Positions 59,364 through 64,000 of a stretch of DNA of 64,000 nucleotides are shown piece after piece. This DNA is from Symsagittifera roscoffensis (Eukaryota > Xenacoelomorpha > Acoela > Convolutidae), in contig NC_087062.1 in NCBI RefSeq assembly GCF_963678635.1, positions 1,426,001 through 1,490,000 of the forward strand, in the 5' to 3' direction. The stretch's first letter is position 1; every line of letters begins with the position of its first letter. The notes below the pieces were generated by a model, which made no database searches, was not told the DNA's origin, and saw only the letters and a list, made by a program, of their open reading frames with translations. The translations under genes and the position numbers were made by a program.

Positions 59364-61029
59364 GTGATGTTAACTTTATAGAAAACCAAGTCAAAAAGAA
59401 AACTATTAGCAGTATTTCAGCTTTTAAAAAGTTTGAGAATCAGTAACTCAGCTGAAAAAACTTGGGTATACGCCCGTTCAATCGAGAAAATTTCTAAAAT
59501 AAAAGAAAAAAGCTACAAAAAATACTTTTCCAGCTTAGCCGAGCAACACACACATGCGACTGAAAATTATGATCGGCCGGTAAACGACACACTATGACAC
59601 GTTTAAGCCATTAAAAGATTGGCGGAAGCCTTTTGAGCCGAATAGAGAATTAAAGCTGAGTGAAGCCGAAAAACAACAAAAAAAACAATAAAGAGCCTAG
59701 AGTTGGTTTTCAACTATCACGCAACAAAATTTTGGAAATGACGAGAATTTTAAAAAAATTTGCCGATCAAATATATCTGTTGAGGATATGATTCATTGAT
59801 TTTGTTGAAGTAGTTTATCATAAGAAGAAAGTATACGTTCATACTTGTCAGACAATCACAAGGGTAAAGAGAGAGTTGAAAAATACTTAAACTCGAAAAA
59901 GGTCTTAAATAACCACAAAAAGCAAGAATCAATATTTACTGGAAGAAAACTATAGCTCAAAAACTATTATAATGAAAGTCGATAATATTTGGCAAAAATC
60001 AAAAATCGAGCATTTTTTTGAATGGCCAAAATTACAACAGTGATGAAAAAAAGCAAAAATTGGCAGAATGAGCATTGAATTGTAGCGCTCAAGTTCTGAA
60101 GTATTTGTCTTCCTAAGGCAACAGTTTCGTGGAACTGTGGAAAACTGGAACAATTTTATTGAGCTGAAAAATTTTCAAAAAAAAACACTTTTTAAATTAA
60201 CTTTCCGAAATTCGAAGACAATAAAATTATAATATAAAAATAACAATTTTTCCATCTTATCTAGGGCTACCATCATTAGGTCAGAATTATTATTTACTCG
60301 TTGTTTAGAATAGAAATGTATCGATTGGTAGGACCCTTTTGGCTGCAAAAGCCTGTTTTTTCGGCGCTTCAAGCCAGAAAAAAAGCTGTTTCGCTCCTGC
60401 ATTTTTTTCTGGTTTTTATGCTTTAAGAGTATTGATAACGATCGAGAACTAGACAAAGAAAAAACAAAACTGTTTTTTTTTTCATTTCATAAATTAAGGA
60501 TCCCCCGTTTATTTATTTTCCAAAAGTAGATGTTCTTTGATGATTAACACTTGCTCACGCTTTTTGTCAAACCACGAAAAATGAAAGAAAAGGTGAACAA
60601 ATTTTAAACCATTTCCTGAAGAAAAATCACAAGACCTAAATAGGTGATTTCACTTTGTTCATTGGCACTTAAAAACACAAAAACATTGCACACGAAAAGG
60701 AATCATGGCCAAACTTGTTGTTAAAAACACAGGCTAATGCATGAATTGAAAAAAAAAACCTCAAACACTTAGTTAAAACCATGTAAAGTACCAAAACAGG
60801 GCAACTTATCAAAAGTTTGCAAAATAACGTCTGCTGAATAAATTAACGAAATAAAACAGTTAGATTGTTTTGTTTGCGCACAAGGAACCCGGTTGACCTT
60901 CATTGACTGAAAATACTAATGAATCATTTTCATAAACTAAGTACTCAAACCAATACTATCCAAAAAAGCTTTGCATTCAAAATTTAGTTTTTTGTGTGCA
61001 TATTGTAGAACTGGATATACAAGTATCTG
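59364..61029. other. Probable channel-gene intron, no exon found
   Basis: AT-rich sequence with no recognisable exon on the minus strand. Frames at 59750-60456 look incidental. Confidence 0.4.
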
Positions 61030-61450
61030 GTCAAAACGCCAAATTGCTCAAATGCTCAAAACGCCAAATGATATGTATGTACTCCTTGATCAATGCATGA
61101 ATAATTAGAATTTCAAATTTTTAAATTGATCAGATTGAAAATTTTTGCCAAAAATCAAAATTTGATACTCTCATTATTTCATTTGTGTAAGACAACTCTA
61201 AAACAATTCAGATCGTTTCCAAGTCCTTGTAACAGCAAGAAAGTCCATCTTTTGTTGATTCTTGTTTTCAGTAAGCTAAGGTCTTTGCCATTAATGTTTG
61301 GCTACGAACACAACACAAATAAAAATTGAAAAAAAAAATTAAATTTAAATTTTTTTTTGCTATTTTCTGTACTTATGGAATTGCATGAAAATTGTATGGT
61401 TAGCATTTTTTCATTTATGAAAATTGTGTGATTGTCAAATCAGGAAAACT
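61030..61450 (+). repeat. Dispersed repeat family R, copy 3 (partial)
   Basis: Matches the middle of 34790-35850: CCTTGATCAATG, ATTTGTG(T/A)AAGACA, CAATTCAG(A/G)TCGTTT, AAGGTCTTTG, and the terminal ATTGTATGGTTAGC words. Confidence 0.55.
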
Positions 61451-61587
61451 TGGCGAACCACCATGAAACATATTTCTTTCATTAACTAAATGGCTTAAAA
61501 TTTAATTGATGTTTCTTCAGTTCGCACGGGATCTATGAAAAGCTATGAAGCCTGTCCGAGCATAGTCCGTTTGTTTTAAAATCTTAC

Positions 61588-61762
61588 GGTGTTTCGAAGT
61601 CAGACAGATGGCCAAATTGCATCTCTAGCGCATTAGTGAGTATGTACACGTCTAGATCCTGAAGGAGGCTGTTGTCCTTCACTTGGTTCAGAGCAGTCAG
61701 GTACTCCTGCTGTTTCTTCCTTCTAGCTGCTATGGCCGCGCTCAACTTCTTCTCTTTCGAGC
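61588..61762 (-). CDS. Probable M3-M4 loop exon of the Cys-loop channel gene
   Basis: This 175-nt exon has a strong acceptor (TTTTTTTCAG) and donor (ACACC|GTAAGA) and is GC-richer than its surroundings. It reads without a stop as SKEKKLSAAIAARRKKQQEY...LDVYILTNALEMQFGHLSDFET. The basic start fits the cytoplasmic loop after M3. It ends with two bases and the exon at 58704 starts with one, so they join in frame (CC+C, Pro). The linkage to the channel gene rests on strand, order, phase and composition. No sequence match proves it, and it could belong to an unrelated gene. Confidence 0.7.
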
Positions 61763-61975
61763 CTGAAAAAAATCATTACAACAGTTATTGAGATGATAGG
61801 TTATGATTGACAATTTTTTCATAAACACAACCCAAATATAGAGCTGGAAAAATAGGTAAAGGTTTACATTCCGGAGTGTATTCTGAAAATTACTAACAAA
61901 TACATGAATGACACTTTTCTCTCAAATCTAGCCAAAAAAAACAGCGGGTTTGGTTGCATCTAGAACATATAAAAT

Positions 61976-62279
61976 CAGGGAGACGGCCCCATACCGACCC
62001 AAAGGGTCGACCCTTTGATACTAATTTAAGAAATAAACTTTTAGCCCGAAATTTTTTTCAAAGTCGCTTAAACTGCCAATATATACTAATTTTGAGGGGG
62101 CAACCCAATTTATTGGAAAACAATTCCATTAAGTGCCAAAAAACACTTCAAAAATTAGCCCTCCGCGCACTGAATTTGGCAATAATAGGGTCTTTACAGC
62201 GATGTGGGAGACCTCAAAAAACCTAAAGACCTAGATTTGGAAGATACTCCCTCAGAGAAAAACCTAGATTCGCTCCTTT
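61976..62279. mobile_element. hAT-like MITE, family H copy 4
   Basis: Degraded copy with CAGGGAGACGG at the left and CCTAGATTCGCTCC at the right, sharing GACCCAAAGGGTC, CCAATATATACTAA and AATAGGGTCTTTA with 51382-51749. It ends about 10 bp before element E2. Confidence 0.75.
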
Positions 62280-62289
62280 ATAAAATATC

Positions 62290-64000
62290 ATTACGAGGCC
62301 AAATTGTGCATTCTGTGCATTATAAGTGGATTCTGCAATACGCCAAAATCAGATTTGTCGCGGAATCCACAACATTGCTACTTTTCTTTGATCTTCTTTA
62401 CTGTTTTGTATTCCACAGTTAAATACCTAAAACACTACCGCTCAAAATGGCTCCAAAACAGGCGAATTTTAGGAATCCGCAGCATTATTTGCTGAATCCG
62501 TAAAAAGTTTGTGGAAACCACAAACAAAGAAAAAGACAAGTGTATAGTTGAAATGAGATGTTGAAGTGGATTCCACTTATATGTATGTATATAGGTAGTA
62601 TCGTTTTAAATTATATATTTTATTTACTAGGTGATCACCAGCAAGGTGGTCCAATAAATACGTTGAAGCGAGCACGTTTTTTTGTCTAAACAATTTAATT
62701 ATTACAATTTTTAATCTGAAAAATATCTGACTCAACATCTTTGGCGAGATTGTTGAAAAGAATAATTTATACACATATTAGTTTTCAAATAATTGCATGC
62801 TATATGCATGCGGGACCTGTCTAACATTGTTTTCGAGGGACCTGTCTAACATTGTTTTCGAGGTCTAACCTATTTTCGAGGGACCACTCTAATATAATAG
62901 TAACAAAGTTTTTTTGCGTGTGCTTTCATCTCATTTCAAATACTGCCCTCAAGATTTGATTTCATATTTGACTCATCTCAAATACTGGCTTCATGATTTG
63001 AGTTCACTCTCCACGATCTATATCAGTATTTGGGATTGAAGTAACCCCAAATACTGACCTAATTCGGCAATAAACTGTGCGTTGTATTTCCAAACACTCC
63101 CAACCCATTAGCTCCAAAAAATGAATTTATTCGGTGTTTTGTCTCAAAATATATGCTCCCAAAAATAGCTGACTGGGATATGTATTCCAAATACTATAGG
63201 GTGACATTCACCGATTTAGTTAACCATTGTATGCGGAATCCACGAGCAAATCTGAACAAATTGGTTAACTAAATCGGTGGATGTCACCCTATAGTATTTG
63301 GAATACATATCCCAGTCAGCTATTTTTGGGAGCATATATTTTGAGACAAAACACCGAATAAATTCATTTTTTGGAGTTAGTGGGTTGGGAGTGTTTGGAA
63401 ATACAACGCACAGTTTATTGCCGAATTATGTCTGTATTTGGGGTTACTTCAATCCCAAATACTGATATAGATCGTGGAGAGTGAATTCAAATCATGAAGC
63501 CAGTATTTGAGATGAGTCAAATATGAAATCAAATCTTGAGGGCAGTATTTGAAATGAGATGAAAGCACACGCAAAAAAACTTTGTTACTTGCTTTTAAAT
63601 TCTTACTGGATATAGATAAGAATTCCAGCCCTAGCTTTTAATTGATCAAGCTTTTAATCAACAAATTCGGAATACAATTACAGTTTGCAAAATTCGATTT
63701 CATTCGCATAATCTGCCTACAATTTTTGCGGATTTCACTTAAATTTGCGGATTCCACTAACATTTTGCGGTTCCACTTACAATTGCGGAGTCCAGAACAA
63801 CTAGCTATAATCGCTTGTTGCGGAATTCGCAGCACAACAAATGTTCCGATAAAAACTACGTTACAGGTATTTGTACGCGGAATCCAGGGAAATTTTGCAA
63901 ATGGAATCCACTGACTTTTTGGAACAGGTTTGAAAACTTATCTATGGAATCCAGGTACATACAGGCATAAAATTGTGTGCCTATACAGTGTACCGTTTGG
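62290..64000 (-). mobile_element. ATTACGAGGCC inverted-repeat element E2 (runs off the window)
   Basis: The left end equals the inverted right end of E1 (ATTACGAGGCCAAATTGTGC, then CTACTTTTCTTTGA). The last 350 bases before the window end equal the inverted left part of E1 (GTACGCGGAATCCAGG, CATACAGGCA). Only the final bases of its right terminal repeat lie outside. It contains a 0.69-kb palindrome. Confidence 0.82.
62900..63588. repeat. Near-perfect palindrome, two 327-bp arms
   Basis: Arms 62900-63226 and 63262-63588 are reverse complements with only about four mismatches noticed, around a 35-bp spacer. The arms contain CAGTATTTGGGATTGAAGTA words also found in the centre of E1. Non-coding. 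The TAGTTAACCA/TGGTTAACTA junctions mark the inner ends. Confidence 0.93.

Noticed and set aside
1-64000. tRNA, rRNA or CRISPR-like arrays
   Set aside because: No cloverleaf, rRNA-like block or regularly spaced identical repeats were seen on reading. The tandem arrays present are diverged and of eukaryotic repeat type.

Overview
This window looks like draft nuclear DNA from an invertebrate metazoan. It is AT-rich, has spliced genes with canonical GT/AG junctions, and is crowded with transposable elements. I cannot assign a phylum. It holds parts of two recognisable host genes, both on the minus strand.

Host gene 1 is an alkaline ceramidase (ACER family). Exon 1 is at 33934-34059, a 57-nt exon occurs twice (18116-18172 and 14593-14649), exon 3 is at 14404-14511 and the last exon is at 11864-12305. 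Reading phases agree at each junction that can be tested, and all Ca-site, zinc and catalytic residues known for the family are present. One short exon between exon 1 and the 57-nt exon was not found. Host gene 2 is a Cys-loop ligand-gated channel. Its last exon (M4 helix) is at 58407-58704 and a probable M3-M4 loop exon is at 61588-61762; the rest lies beyond the window.

A 12.7-kb Ty3/gypsy-type LTR retrotransposon (20978-33667) sits antisense in the ceramidase intron. Its LTRs differ by two substitutions and one 2-bp indel, and it is flanked by the 4-bp duplication TTTG. It is defective: RNase H and the integrase N-terminus are missing, and gag/pol carry stops and frame changes. It has unusual extra open frames on both sides of gag-pol. 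After insertion, a 3.52-kb segment running from next to ceramidase exon 3 into the element's leader was duplicated in tandem. This doubled the 57-nt exon, the 5' LTR and the intron between them.

The rest is mostly repeats. 0-9 kb: two diverged tandem arrays and an unrecognised coding-like stretch with in-frame stops. 9-13 kb: C/G-tract elements, a hAT-like MITE and a nested pair of small inverted-repeat elements. 34-51 kb: more MITEs, two decayed gypsy elements (41.6-42.5 and 46.2-50.2 kb) and a 1.4-kb inverted-repeat element. 51-57 kb: a 200-N gap, a hAT-like MITE, a 1.14-kb inverted-repeat element with C/G tracts and an old segmental duplication. 57-64 kb: the channel gene, further MITEs, and an inverted-repeat element containing a near-perfect palindrome with 327-bp arms.
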